Below, piece after piece: positions 25,255 through 36,380 of a stretch of 64,000 nucleotides of DNA. Position 1 is the first letter of the stretch. Each line of letters begins with the position of its first letter. Under the pieces are notes generated by a model, which was given only the letters and a program-made list of their open reading frames with translations, was not told where the DNA came from and did no database searches. The position numbers and the translations under genes were made by a program. Source of the DNA: Pithys albifrons albifrons. Taxonomy: Eukaryota > Chordata > Aves > Passeriformes > Thamnophilidae. Where the stretch lies: contig NC_092467.1 in NCBI RefSeq assembly GCF_047495875.1, forward strand, positions 23,145,066 to 23,209,065. The letters run 5' to 3'.

Positions 25255-26539
25255 GTGAGAAGGAAGGTCGGGGGGGCAGAACAGGGAGCACTCAGGTCTC
25301 CAACGCAGATGCCCTGACAAGCGCTGGGGATGCTGCCCTGCTCTCCCTCCAGGCATGCGCGTCCAAGGGAGCAGAACACGCCTGTTCCCCCCCAAGTCCC
25401 AGTGCTGCTCTCTGGGCTTGTCTCCTGTGCTGGACAGTGTTCTTGGTGCTACAGGTGGGGTCGGCAGGGCTTTCTACATCCTGCATGCAGGCAGATGGCT
25501 TGACGTGGGTGCCACCGTGGACCAAAGCAGCGAGGCTTTGGGTGATGAGAGCTTGCTCTAGGGCAGCAACAGTACAGCTGCAGGCCTGAGACATTTTCTG
25601 TCTAGACACATACCCATAAGGGTTGCTCAGCAGAGGGAAGCAAGTGGGGAAAGCAGTCTTGAGGTGATGAGCCATGACCTGCCCAAGACCCTGGAGTCAA
25701 GCGGTAGCCTTGTCTGGAGCAGGAGGCTTGGGAAGGAGAGAGGTGTTTGAAGAGCAAAGGGGTGTTGTTATACCCTACTTCCAGTGCCAAGAAAGAAAAG
25801 CCAGACCTAGGGCTTCTTTCAGTGTGAGCCCTGTGGCAATGTCCTGTGCATGTACCTCTGCAGGATGTGAACTACTGGCCTCTGCTCCCTGTCTCCAGGA
25901 GGCCAGGCTGCCCAGCCCCTCACCACTGCCTCAGGGCCAAGGGTATGCCTGGAGATCAGCTGAGGCTGCCTTCCCCTCTGTGCAGTCCCCTGGCACAGCT
26001 GAGCTGAACTGCCTGATGAAAGCTGCCCATCTCCACACAGTGGCATCCCCCGACGCCTCAGACACACTGCCCCTGGTAGCGGCACAGACCCTTACTTTCT
26101 AAAATGTGTAATGTATTGCAGGATATTGAGAACACCTTATCTGTCAACGGCAGAGGCGACACCTTAACCTGGACTTGAGTAATGTCCTATTTGATTGTGA
26201 CAATATGGAGTCGTAAGGAAGAGTTCCACTGAGACAGGTTCATGTTTGTAAAGGAGTCTTCTGAATTATTTTTTTTCTCACTACTGCATTCATTCTGGAA
26301 TCTTATCCCTCCCTCCCTGTGGTCTGGAGTGTCCTGGTTTGCAAACTTTTCGGGCTGATTTACAGCACACTTGCTCTCCCCTGGGACTTGGCTTGTTGGG
26401 AAGGTGGAAGAGCTGGTGGTGGTGGTGGCTATGGCTGCAGGATGAGGGAGCTCATGCATGTGTTTCTAACCACATTGTTCCCCAGTGCCATCTCCTAGAA
26501 TCAGAAACAAAGGGGTGGGCCCAGGCAGCACAGAGAGGG

Positions 26540-26720
26540 TTAAACTGACCTGGTCTCTGACATATTTGAAAGAAATATAATCAAGTTAATTCACTGCAAG
26601 GCAAATTCAGTACCTAAAGGGCCCCCATGTTAAATACAGCACTGACCTTTACCGGCTGATTACACAAAGACGACACAATTAGATTAGTCCAAGACAAAAG
26701 GTCAAGCACATTCACACTGT
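26540..26720. promoter_or_regulatory. Candidate noncoding element
   Basis: It contains TGACATATTTGAAAGA (26558-26573, repeated exactly at 28729-28744), CAAGTTAATTCACTGC, CGGCTGATTACACAAAG and ACAATTAGATTAGTCC. It is AT-rich and non-repetitive, directly followed by GC-rich sequence. Confidence 0.4.
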
Positions 26721-28119
26721 GACCATTTTTTGCTACCTTTTGAAGGGGGGGGTGAAAATTACATCCCAGCTGGAGGGATATTTTGGAAAGGAGGAGAATG
26801 GGGCTTGCTGTACCATGTTGTGCTTGGCTCAGATATCTTTGGAGAGTCAGGCAGGGCCTGGCACTGTCCTTGCCCAGAATGTTCCCTGCAGTTGTTGGAC
26901 AATGTGGTGGTGGGAGAGATCAACAGCCTACAGCCCCCAGCCAGGTTTTTCAAGGATAGGCTGAGCTGAGTGGGGGTCATGTCCCCGTGATGCTCCCTGC
27001 CATGCCCAGAGCCGGCAGGAGCTGCTTCGGTGCCCCTTGTGCAGCATCATGGCTGAAAATTGGCCACTGGAAGGTCAGTGGGCTGACTCAGGGCTGGGAC
27101 AGGGTTGTGGCTGGGGCAGTTGCTGGCTGTTTGACAGGTGGGGTGCGTGCACTTGTCCCCACCCTGCACAGCGACTGCCCCCAGGTGCCCCAGGATCTGA
27201 GGCAGTGTGGCCAGCACGGGAGGCAGCAGGGCTGGGACACAGCACTGACAAAGCAGCCAGTCCCCGCGAGCACAGAGCTTTGCCCCCTCCCTGGGGGCCC
27301 TGCTGCAGGGCAGCAGTGTGGCTGGTGGGAACAAGCAGCCCTGGAGGGCAAGTACAGTGGTACTTTGTGGTGGCCGTTCCCTCCTTTGCCTCCTGCAGCC
27401 ATGAGCACTTGCAGGTGACACCTGCCCTTCCCCTCACAGAGTCAGCTGAAGTCAGCTGAAGCCACGCCTGCCTTGAGCTCCCAAATTCAAGCCTGTGTTT
27501 TGCCACTGAGCTCCTTTGAAGGAACATTTAGTCTCCCTGTTTCGAATTCCTCTGAGTTGGAGAATCCCTCTGTGCTGTCTAGCACTGCCTATCCATGGCA
27601 CTCTACATGTTGGATTAAGCATGGATTAGTTCAGCCTCCAAAACAGCTGCTCCCTTGAAGCCAGGTTTGTTTCCCTGGAGAGAAGTATCTTGCTCCAGAT
27701 GTTGGAGGGAGTGAGTGGCAAAGCTAGGAATAAAACTGGGAGTCCTAACTGCTGAGCTCTGCCCAGCATACCTGGACCCATTTCCAGGAATTGGAATAGA
27801 TGGACAAAGGCACATGGGGTTTTTTTGAGATACTGTTGTCACCAGCTGTCTGCCACCACCCCTCTTGGCCAGCAGTGGGGATGGGGGACATGTCAGCAGG
27901 GTGTGTTAGCCTAGGTTAGGAGAGGTGTCTGCCTGTCTCAGCAGTGAGAGCCCACGGGGGAATGGGAAGCCCAGCACTATCTTGCCCCACTGTGTCCACC
28001 ACTTCTCTCCTACCCTTGCTGCCTGTCCACCCTCTCCCAGGGGCTGTGGTGCCCACTGCTGACCATTAAAGCAGAGCTGGGATCCCCCCAGTGCTGTTTG
28101 AGGCTGACCCCGGTAGGGA

Positions 28120-28330
28120 CTTTACTCGGGGCCTTCGGGAGGTGAAAGGTGAGCCGAACTCGGAACAAATTAGTTCCAAGCAGAAGTTCAGCCAGTTACT
28201 CCAGATTGGATCCTTTGATTTCCGCAACTCAGACTCCACTCAGTGATCTGTAATGAGTGACTCTCAGAAATCCTCACATTGCAGCACTTTGTTCCTGAGC
28301 TCACAAGTCAGCCCATTAATGGGTAAAGGA
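28120..28330. promoter_or_regulatory. Candidate noncoding element
   Basis: It contains AACAAATTAGTTCC, GATCCTTTGATTTC (28209-28222, TCF/LEF type, recurring at 57891-57904) and CAGCCCATTAATGGG. The sequence is complex and non-coding. Confidence 0.35.
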
Positions 28331-28505
28331 AAGGACCTTGAGTCTAAGAAGTCTCGGGTTCAGAGTCAGAATTATTTGACTTTTAAGCTTCCTTTATCTG
28401 AACTCCTGCTGACTTCTTGTTTTCTGAGCCTGTTTGAAAGCTAGAAGTTACATTGTTAAGATCAAACATTCTCTCTTTCCAGATGGAGTTACAATATCTG
28501 TCTTT

Positions 28506-28560
28506 TATATATATATATTTTAATATATATAGTGTATATATACCAGGGTGTATATATATT
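28506..28560. repeat. AT/TA microsatellite with interruptions
   Basis: Runs of (TA)n are broken by TTTTAA, GTG and CCAGGGTG between 28506 and 28560. It is a simple repeat. Confidence 0.85.
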
Positions 28561-28599
28561 CCTCTCTTTTTTTTAATCGTTCTTTCCATTAAAAGAAAC

Positions 28600-29030
28600 T
28601 AGACTTGTAAGCTCTTGTAAATTATAATGTAAAACATTTTTTTTAACCAGACAGTTCCCAATTTTGCCCAAGGCAACTGGAATAGCTGTGCCACGGAAGG
28701 CAATAGGAAGGTGATTAATATGAATTTGTGACATATTTGAAAGATGGGTCTTTTGCCATATAAAGATTATCAAACACATGTGCTCTTCCCCATTAATTCC
28801 GCAGCCCTCCCAGAAAAGCCACAAAGCCCAGCTCCTTTGTTTCCAGGACGGGGTTTTGTTTTTTTAAATGTACCTTTTGGTCCCCTTGATTACCCTGTAT
28901 TTGATTTTTATAGGGCATCTGCTCACTCTGCTGTGTGGGTTCTCTGGCCCTTTTATTTCCCTGTTAATCGGATCCCACGAAGGCAGCGGTGCCAGGGCCT
29001 CTGACGAAATCTGTGTGTGTGTTGTATTTA
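28600..29030. promoter_or_regulatory. Candidate noncoding element
   Basis: AT-rich unique-looking sequence with GTGATTAATATGAATTTG, TGACATATTTGAAAGA, CCATTAATTCCGC and CCTGTTAATCGGATCC. It ends sharply at the GC-rich sequence from about 29040. Confidence 0.4.
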
Positions 29031-30256
29031 ACTTTTAGCCGTGCAAATTCCATGCTCTGTTTGCCGTCTGCCCGGCGGGAACTGGGGGCCACTTCCCGCT
29101 GGGGGAGGCAGCAGGGCCTCCCACGATGTGCGCTGCCGCCGGGAGCAAATGCGTGCGGGACCGGCAGGGCTGGAGGAGCAGGGATCGGCAGGCCTGGCTC
29201 ATCTTGGAGAGGGGATCAGTGCGTGACCATCCCTGTGCATTTGCTGGCTGGGCCAGTGGCTCTGCAGGCCTTTGGGGACAGGGGATGACTGCAGGGCTGG
29301 GCATGGCAGGGCCTTGGCCACAGTCACCGTGCTGGTGCAGCGCTGGCCTCTGCTGCTGCCTGTGTGCGTTGTGCAGAGCAGGCTCCGTCTTACACTGTGC
29401 CATGGGGACCCCTGGGCTCTGGCACCTTGTGCCCCCACAGGACCTGGCACATGGGGTACCTGGTGCTTCTGCCACACGTGGGGCACCCTGCACGCAGAGC
29501 CCAGCTTTGGGTGCTGACCCTGCCGTGGTTGTGCCCAGAGAGCTGTGCAGTACCTGGCACAGTCTCACTGCACTGTGGTGATGTCCCAGGGTACCATGAC
29601 CAGGATATCATCCAGTTTACTGCAAATGGCCCCAGCTTTCCTGCAGCCGGGTTCAACCCTGGAACCTCTGTGAGGGGGAGGCTCCCAGGAGGTCACCAGC
29701 CACACTCAAGAATATCAAAGCATGCTGCCTGGAAAAGAGGTGAGTTTTTTTGAGGAGCTGTGGTTCTCTGTCAGCCTCCTGCTCTGCTCCTGGGCCATGT
29801 CACAGCAGGTCTGGATGGCAGAGGAACATTTTCAGGCTCTGCTCTGTCCCATGCTGAGCATCCCTGGCACAGCTGGCTGTAGCACAGAGCTGTTCTGCCC
29901 CTTTCTCAGGGCCCAGCTCCTTAGGGTTTGTTGCATCCCAGCTTGCTTGGTCAGGGCACCTGGGGCCACTGAGTTGTTGCAGAGCTCAGCCCCTTTCTGT
30001 TGACCATCCCAAAGCCCTGTCCATGTCAGGGAAGTGACACGCCTCTGAGGGTGCCATCCTAGCCTCTTGTCACTGCTGGATTAGCTCTGTCCCTGTCATG
30101 CAAAGACCTGGCTCTGCCTTCAGCTGGGCAGTGTGGTCCATTGGACACTGCCTGGAGTGCTGCTAGAGCCCTGGGGTTGGCTCTGGGACAGGTTTGCCAC
30201 GACCTGGGCACTCCCATCTGCTCACCCTGTTTTTGTTTCCTGTCTCCCTCTTGGAG

Positions 30257-30319
30257 CAAAGAAACTGAAGGGATTTGACCTCCAGCTCCTCCTCTGTCAA
30301 GGAGGTGAAGAAGCCATGA
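30257..30319 (+). pseudogene. DMAP1: Degenerate DMAP1 terminal coding exon
   Basis: After a strong pyrimidine tract (30222-30252) the frame reads SSSSSVKEVKKP and TGA at 30281-30319. This matches the family's C-terminal serine run, V-K-K-x-K-K-P and stop, at the expected place between the last intact exon and the convergent ERI3 gene. The seven codons before it line up with R-K-R-R-E-S-A but read AGA AAC TGA AGG GAT TTG ACC. The third is a stop (CGA to TGA), and the expected acceptor AG at 30258-30259 is AA. Using the nearest upstream AG (30255-30256) would give only Gln-Arg-Asn and a stop. Using the AG at 30260-30261 would shift frame and add about 121 unrelated residues to 30624. The homology is seen directly; loss of function is inferred. 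A base error in the assembly is possible. Confidence 0.6.
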
Positions 30320-31415
30320 GTTCCCTGCACCAAGATGAGGAGGAGGAGGTGTGGAGCCACGTGCAGGGGCAGTGCTGGCTGTCCCAGAGCCCCCAGGGAC
30401 AGCTGACTGCCTGCAGCCATGGGGCAGGATGGGGGGCTTGCTGGGGCAAACACTGTAGTGCTCCAGAGAATAGTGGGAGCCCTACCCTGCCCAGTGCTGT
30501 GGCCCCAACCCCATCTGACCTCCAGAGTGCTGTGACCTCCAGGCACCTGCAGCAGGTCCTGGAGGGTGGCTTTAGGGCTGCACAGGGCTCTGCCCAAGGC
30601 CACCCATGGCTGCCCTGTGGCCACTAGTGCAGGCTGTAGTTTGCTCTGGGGGACTTTTTAACATGCTCTGTAAATACAGAGCTCATCACTTGTACTATAA
30701 CAGAATCATCCTTAGCCCTGGTGAGCATGCATGGAGCTGTCTCACCTTCACCTCAGGCAGGCCACTGCTGACCTCACTGGAAGTCCTGCCTGCTGGTGGC
30801 TGTCCCTGAGCCCATCTACCTCAGTCACCAGGTGACAGCTGGAGATACTGCAGCAGCCCCTGCTGCCTTTTGGGCTGCCAGGTGCTGCTCCAGGCTGCTT
30901 CTGTGCTGCCCATACTGGGCTGGGGAGCTCCCTCCATCATCCTTGTGTCCAGCCCTTGAGTAGCTGCTCACTTCCCACAGGTCTTGCATGCCCAACACAA
31001 CAGCTGCCTTGCCTGGGTGAGGGAATGCCCCTGCTGGAAACACTAGTTTTCCTCAGCACTTACTATCAGGACAATTCCTCCTGCTGCCCTGCCCAAGGCT
31101 TCAGTCTGTGGTGAGAGGGGCCCCTGGTCCCTCTGTGCTTCATGTTTTTGCAGGGCCTTGGAGGGGCTGAGGCATTTCCATGGGAGCCTCGGTTTGTGCG
31201 CTGCCCACTGTGGGCACAGGCAGCCCTGGCTGTGTGCCCTGCTCTGGCCTGCTGCCCACCCTGTGTCCCCTCCACCTGCCTTTCAAGTGTAACTGGCCAT
31301 CGATCCCCCGTGACAATGTTCTCTGAGTCACATTCTCGCCTGGAGGGGTAAGGGCAAAGGCCAAGTTCTTAGTTTTCATAAAAAACTAATTAGACAACTC
31401 CATTGAAAATGGGTC

Positions 31416-31421
31416 AATAAA
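31416..31421 (+). terminator. DMAP1: Candidate DMAP1 polyadenylation signal AATAAA
   Basis: A canonical AATAAA about 1.1 kb past the tail-exon remnant is followed by a G/T-containing stretch (gctggtcagggtctg). It is the last good + strand signal before the ERI3 3' UTR. An earlier AATAAA at 27728 would serve only if transcripts end within the 25.3-30.2 kb intron. Assignment is by position only. Confidence 0.4.
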
Positions 31422-31439
31422 GCTGGTCAGGGTCTGCAG

Positions 31440-32118
31440 AGGGAGCTGGTAAAACCCCTGTGACCTTTGCATGGAGCAAGTGGGCTGGACTGCCCTGACC
31501 CTCTGGAAGTGGCCAACTTGGTGCAGGCTGGATACCTGTGTCCCTGTCAACCAGGGGCACCCTGGTGCTGGGTAGGTCTATTGGGCACATGGGAATGGTG
31601 GCAGTTCTTCCACAGCTGGGTATGGCTCCTGCACTCCATGGTGCTGTACTCGTGCTGGCTCTGCTGGCCAGGGCAGAGCAGATGCCCCAGTGCCCAGAAC
31701 AGAGCTGTGCTGGCTCCAGCCCGTGATTGAGACGCTCCAGGTGCAGTAGCAGCTGTGGGTACAGTTTGCCAGGTTGCGGGGTGGCAGGACGATGCCAGTG
31801 GGATGTGGTAGTGGCTGTCATGCTATACTGCCACAGCACCCATAGGTATGGCCCAGCTGTGACAGGCTGGTGGCAAGCTCAGGGCAGAGTGGCTGTGAGG
31901 CATAAGCAAAACTGAGGTTGTGGTGGAGCCACTGCCCACCCACAGTGCTCATGCTGGAGAGCAGCAGGGAACCTCAACTGCCCTTTCGCAGTCAAAAACC
32001 TTGCCTTTTTGGGGGGCATGGATGTGCCAAACCCCAGGGAGCACCCTGCTCCCACATACCCAAGCAGTACACCCCTACCTCTGTCCCCTATACAAACTCA
32101 GACATGCATGGGCACAGC
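31440..32118. other. Intergenic spacer between convergent DMAP1 and ERI3
   Basis: About 0.7 kb of GC-rich sequence between the inferred poly(A) sites of the two tail-to-tail genes. No exon, repeat or island was recognised. Confidence 0.45.
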
Positions 32119-33605
32119 CTGGGCTCCTTTACCCCCAAACTTTATTCATGTGGCACATTTACAGCAAGGATTGGAATAACTAGACAATGAAAATGCTGGG
32201 GTTGCATTTATCGGTTGGTTTAACTGGAACACCACACACCATGCAGTCATGTACCGCCAAGTTCAGTGCCTGTATTGCCCTTCTGGCTGCTGTCACCGGC
32301 TTCACTCCAGGCCATGCATGCACAGGCCTGGGACTGCAGCCTCCCTGCAGGTCAGCACCCAGATGAGGGCTCCATTCAGCAGGGCCCTGGGGCTGGGTGA
32401 CTCAGGGGATGTACACCCTCAGCCTGCCCCGTGGCTGCCCCCCAACTGCCCTGGCTGGTTGGGAGCCCACTCAGCCAGAGGGCATGTGCTCGGCAACTCT
32501 CAGGCAACAAGCCAGCTGCTGCTGAGCACCCGCAGGGACCTGTGAGGGGCACAGCACGTGGGCACTTCGGGGTCTGAGCCTCAGCTCAGGAACTGAGGGA
32601 GGTCAGAGGGGACCGTGCTCAAGAGCCTGGGGCAATTTGCAGCTCCCCTGCTCAAGTACCTGTGGGCTGGGGGCCAGCACGCGCTGGCACGTCCACCGCC
32701 GGCAATGGACGTGGTGCTGTGGCAGGTCTGTCCCCAGTGGAACTGGAATTGACCGGTGGGGACGGGGTACGGCTGGGCATCCCACCCAGCCCTGCAAGAG
32801 GCACGAGCAGACGGAACGGGGCCTGGACGGGGCTCCATGCGGACACTATCACCTCCCTCCTGCTGCCCGCCTGCCCGCTGGGCCCCTGCCCCACTGAAGG
32901 GAGCCCTCTGGGGTCCTGCAGCCCACGGCGGGGCTGCCAGGGGCTCTGCAGCGGAGAATACAGGCACTTCACCTTGAACATAAAGAGACGGATCGCGTTT
33001 GTCACATACAGGAGTCAGAGAGGGGTTAGTGTTGACTCAAAAAGGGGAAAAGGCGCTCAGGGGAGAGGCGGGGGGGCTGGCGGAGAGGGCGAGGGGCCAT
33101 CTCGACACGCTGAGCCTCCGTGAGCACTGCCCGAGTGCAGGCAGACACCGGCCTTGCTGCAGCAGCCATTGAGGCCTGAAAACATAAAACCAGAGAAGAG
33201 AAAGAAGAAGGAAAGGTGGGTATGGCCCATGCCGGGGTGGAGATGGGGGTACTCTGGCTACAGGGCAGGAAAGGGAGGACGGGGTGGGATATGGAGGGAG
33301 GGACGGAAATCAGGAGCCAAAGTAAAAGAACAAACTACAAGTCTAAAATGTGGTGCAAGCGCCCTACGCGGCTGTCCGCTAGCATGGCATAATGTCCGGA
33401 GCAGCCCAGAGAGGGAGTCACATCAGGTCTACACAGATTTGCCTTCCCATATATACAACCTCTACTGGAGTTAACAGCTGAAATTGAGATTTTTTTTGTG
33501 TCGGTTCCTCTGGCCTCGGTTGCCTTTTTTTTTAATGCTGGAGCCCGTCCTCCCTGCCTCGCCGGCGCCGGGCGCATGCAGCCCTTGCCTGGCTTGCCTT
33601 GGGGA
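32118..33605 (-). other. ERI3: ERI3 3' untranslated region
   Basis: The region runs from the stop codon to the candidate poly(A) site. A near signal ATTAAA sits only 70 nt past the stop (complement of 33531-33536), so a short 3' UTR form is possible. It includes a GC-rich, G-run segment (33045-33100, + strand G-rich) and long stop-free frames with no recognisable protein. Confidence 0.55.
32141..32146 (-). terminator. ERI3: Candidate ERI3 polyadenylation signal AATAAA
   Basis: TTTATT on the + strand is AATAAA on the minus strand. It is followed on the minus strand by GTTTGGGGG and, after about 30 nt, a GT-containing stretch (tgtgcccatgcatgtctg). It is the only canonical signal between the ERI3 stop codon and the DMAP1 end. 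Confidence 0.5.
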
Positions 33606-33688
33606 TCAAAAGGGTTTGGAGGTCTGCTTGAAGATGAAGCCTCTATGGGCCAGTGTCTTCATGATGTTGGCGATGTTCTTACAGTCGT
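33606..33688 (-). CDS. ERI3: ERI3 terminal coding exon
   Basis: On the minus strand, a pyrimidine-rich acceptor (ctctctgcag, complement of 33698-33689) is followed by AC GAC TGT, giving (D)DCKNIANIMKTLAHRG and FIFKQTSKPF, then TGA at 33608-33606. This is the invariant C-terminus of ERI3; human has LAYRG where this has LAHRG. The exon begins with the last two bases of a split Asp codon, so the previous exon must end in G, as in the family (SGI-D-DCKN). The DDCKN aspartate belongs to the last conserved motif of the DEDDh exonuclease fold. Confidence 0.95.
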
Positions 33689-34084
33689 CTGCAGAGAGAG
33701 CAGAGAGATAGTAGGTTACAGACACAATCCAAGCAGGAGTTTTTGGATCAACCTCTGAATGCCACACTGAGGCTGTGTCCCCACCAGTCCAGGCACTCTG
33801 TTCCAAGGACCTTAGGATGAGGGTCATCCCTGTCCCCACCAGAGCCAACCCTTGGTGCTGCCCTGTGCCCACCAACCACAGGATGACAAGTGCCAGGTTG
33901 CTGGGACAGCAAACCACAGCCACTCCCAGTGTCAGGCCATGGCAGAGCAGCAAGCTGGGAAGGGGGAAAGGCTCTGGCTGGTGTTATTTACCTGGGACTA
34001 AACTCAGGCACCGTTTGCTAAAATAGAAGCTGGGCTTAAATTGATTCCTAGTGTCTATATTTCATGTTGAAAATTGGCTTGTAA

Positions 34085-34650
34085 ATCCATGTTTTGATCT
34101 ATGAGGGCCGTCTCCTTAAGAAAAAGCAAGAGTAAATGTGTAATTTCTCCCTTGACAGCACACGGCGCAGAGGCGATCCTTCTTCCCGCTCCCCTCCGTT
34201 TCGGGACAGCTCCACTCGTTCCGATTACCACTCTTTCTTCCTCGCCCCACGCCTTGATGTCTCCATTTCATTACCGCCCGCCCATTTATCAAGCTGTTAC
34301 CGTAAGGGTGACTTTGCCCACTTGCGTGTGGCAGCGGGGCCCGGCTGACACAGGGAGAGGGTGCCCCAGGAGGGGGGCGCACAAGCAAGGCCCCCTCTCC
34401 CCGCCACTGCTCGATGGATGTTGTGGTGGAGGAAAGGCTGCATCATTACTGATGTGTAAATGATAAAGAAGCCTCCACATCCATCTCCCAACTGTAAATC
34501 CAGGGAGTGCTTTATAATCAAGCTACAGCAATAATAATGTGAAATTAGGTCTCTCTATCAACGGGAGGAGGCCTTTTAATCACGGCTTAAAGGGTGCAAA
34601 CGCTGTTTATCATAATTGAACTGTATCCGGGCTAATTGTGGCCATATTTC
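34085..34650. promoter_or_regulatory. Candidate noncoding element cluster
   Basis: Two complex blocks. One is at 34085-34330 (CATTACCGCCCGCCC, CAAGCTGTTACCGTAAGG). The other is at 34435-34650, with ACTGATGTGTAAATGATAAA, ATAATAATGTGAAATTAGG and GGGCTAATTGTGGCC. They are non-repetitive with homeobox cores and show no coding frame of ERI3. They are the closest islands to the ERI3 terminal exon. Confidence 0.4.
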
Positions 34651-35954
34651 ACTGTCTAGGAGACAGCAGGCTGCCTGCTGACAGAGCCGCGTGCCGGATT
34701 GAGGGCCCTCTGCAGCTGGGCGGTGCTGCCCTTCTTCCAGGCGCCTGCCTGCAGCGATGGGGCTGCCCGGCCTCCTGGACACTCCCTGACAGGCCAGCAG
34801 TGCCGCTGAGTCTCACTGGGCCCAGTGACCCACTGGCAAAGCCATCACCTGTCCCTCAGCACTGCTTGGAGGTACAGGGAGGGGCCTTTCGCCGTTTGCA
34901 GCTCCCCAGGAGGCTGCCATGAGCTGCAAGGGACTGTCCTGCCTGATGGTTGGCAGTGGAAGAGCTAATGTCCCCATCAGAGCCGTGTACCTCCTCCAAC
35001 CCCTCTGATGGCAACCCCTCTCATGGCACCCCTTCCCCTTGCTGGTGTGCTGGGCAGGGGATGGAACCTGGGCATGAGGACAGCCCAACACAGGAGGTGT
35101 GTCCTCAGACCACTGGCTGGCACGGGGACAGAGATGAGCCTGTCTTTCTGTGCCTTTGTTTTCTGCACTGCCCAAGGTGGCACCTATGGCTGCATAAGGG
35201 CCTTGGAGGTGTCAGGTGTCCTGCCCAGCCAAGCCACAGCGCCAGCTCCCACTGCTGCCACTTGTTCCCACGCAAGGGAGCTCCTCACTATCCTTAGGAC
35301 CCCCTGCTCCATCTACTCACTTCCCAGACATCTGAGCTCCTGGGAAAGCTCTCAGCCCTTGGAGTCAGCTGCCAGTGAGACCTGACAGGGGAATGGTGGC
35401 TCAAAAGCTGGGGAAACCGAGTCAGGGAGAGTGCAACGGAATGTGGTCAAAGTCCCCCCACTCAGCTGGCCCTTGCTTGGTACCCCCCAAAAAGTAACAG
35501 CAAAGCAAATCCTGGCCTCTGAGCTGTGGCAAGTGGGTGGCAGGTGAGCAGTTTAGATGTGAAAGCACAGTCCAAGACATCCCACTGCCCACCTCCCTGC
35601 CTGCAGCATTACCCCAAGCTGGAGTCGGCTGCCACAGCTTGACTATTGCTCCATATTGCTGAAGGGGGAACTGCTCAGAGACCTGGCAAGCCTTCAGACT
35701 GGCAGCAAGACCCCATGACACCTCCTGGGACTCCCGATCCTTAGGGAGTCCCTCTGAGACTGCTGGCTGCTTCTTGAATCCCATCAGCTGTGTCCCCAAA
35801 GCTGTACCATGCTCTGCTGCTGGGTGCCAGGGCTGGGAGCCACCCTGCAATGCAGGTGGGACCCTGTTAGGTCAGTGCCAGCCACACGCCCATGCTGGCA
35901 ACACCATCTCCACTGTCCCAGATGATGCCATGGGCCCTGGCAGCAGGTGCACCA

Positions 35955-36380
35955 AGCTCATTGTAAGTCATTTAGTAAGACCTATTCCAAATCAGCGCTA
36001 AGGTAAACACTCTTATTATAATTATCCATGTAAAAAAAATCAACAACAGCAGAACAACTTTCTAATATGCAATTACAGCCATCTATTGATTTTACAATGT
36101 AATCCGCTCCGATTGATTTAATAACACAATTATAGGCTGGCTCTCGGGATATTAGAGTGGGAGATTTTCATAAACTCCAAAGCAAAAAACTAAGCGGCTT
36201 TTAAAACAACACAGTCAGATGGCTGTTTGGGGAATTATTAGCAATATGAAATCCTCTAAATCTGGCCGTCATTACCTTGTGAAAGGAATTTCTATTACAA
36301 AAATGGCAATTGACAGCCTAAGAGAGCGCAAACAGGATTGCTCTGCTGCTTTTCAGTGCTTAATCCATCGCAAAGGTGAC
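35955..36380. promoter_or_regulatory. Candidate noncoding element, about 0.4 kb
   Basis: One of the strongest islands. It has TTATTATAATTATCC, CTAATATGCAATTACAGCC, CGATTGATTTAATAAC, ACAATTATAGG and GGGGAATTATTAGC, in sequence with low CpG loss and no repeats. Sharp GC-rich borders lie on both sides. Confidence 0.45.

Larger units (their letters stand above)
25255..30256 (+). other. Stretch between last intact DMAP1 exon and tail-exon remnant
   Basis: Ancestrally the last DMAP1 intron, starting with a good donor (gtgaga). It holds islands at 26540-26720, 28120-28330 and 28600-29030, an AT microsatellite at 28506-28560, and a 10-bp tandem repeat (AGTCAGCTGA, 27440-27459). The 27.0-27.4 and 29.0-30.2 kb parts are GC-rich, with long stop-free frames on both strands that show no recognisable protein. 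Confidence 0.6.
1..31440 (+). other. DMAP1: DMAP1 gene span (5' partial)
   Basis: DNMT1-associated protein 1 is a nuclear subunit of the NuA4/TIP60-p400 acetyltransferase and SRCAP H2A.Z-exchange complexes, and it also binds the DNA methyltransferase DNMT1. Eight exons in the window join in frame into 410 codons that match the vertebrate family almost residue for residue from the KKSKKSSETL stretch to VVGAPLTPNS. The order is a lysine-rich N-terminal part, the SANT/Myb-like domain (about codons 97-205), a basic coiled coil (about 206-265), then the helical C-terminal part. Roughly the first 35 residues lie upstream of the window. The gene spreads over at least 25 kb, much more than the compact mammalian gene as I recall it. 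The 3' end at about 31440 is inferred from AATAAA at 31416. The final tail exon looks damaged (see 30257-30319). Confidence 0.9.

Noticed and set aside
27440..27459. AGTCAGCTGA tandem repeat as a regulatory element
   Set aside because: Only two 10-bp copies in GC-rich sequence with no other motif nearby, most likely a chance small duplication.
27037..30627. Several 120-180-codon frames on both strands
   Set aside because: This GC-rich segment has few stop codons in most frames. The translations are Cys/Gly/Pro/Ala-rich without recognisable domains. The 30133-30627 frame includes the shifted frame of the DMAP1 tail remnant and is discussed there only as one splicing possibility.
33045..33100. 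G-rich run as a G-quadruplex
   Set aside because: The G-runs are present, but one loop is about 10 bases, so it does not meet the usual strict pattern. Noted only as part of the ERI3 3' UTR.
33154..33474. Lys-rich frame (RPENIKPEKRKKKERW) as a possible DMAP1 tail exon
   Set aside because: It lies inside the ERI3 3' UTR on the opposite strand, lacks the Ser run and K-K-P stop, and the true tail homology is found at 30281-30319.
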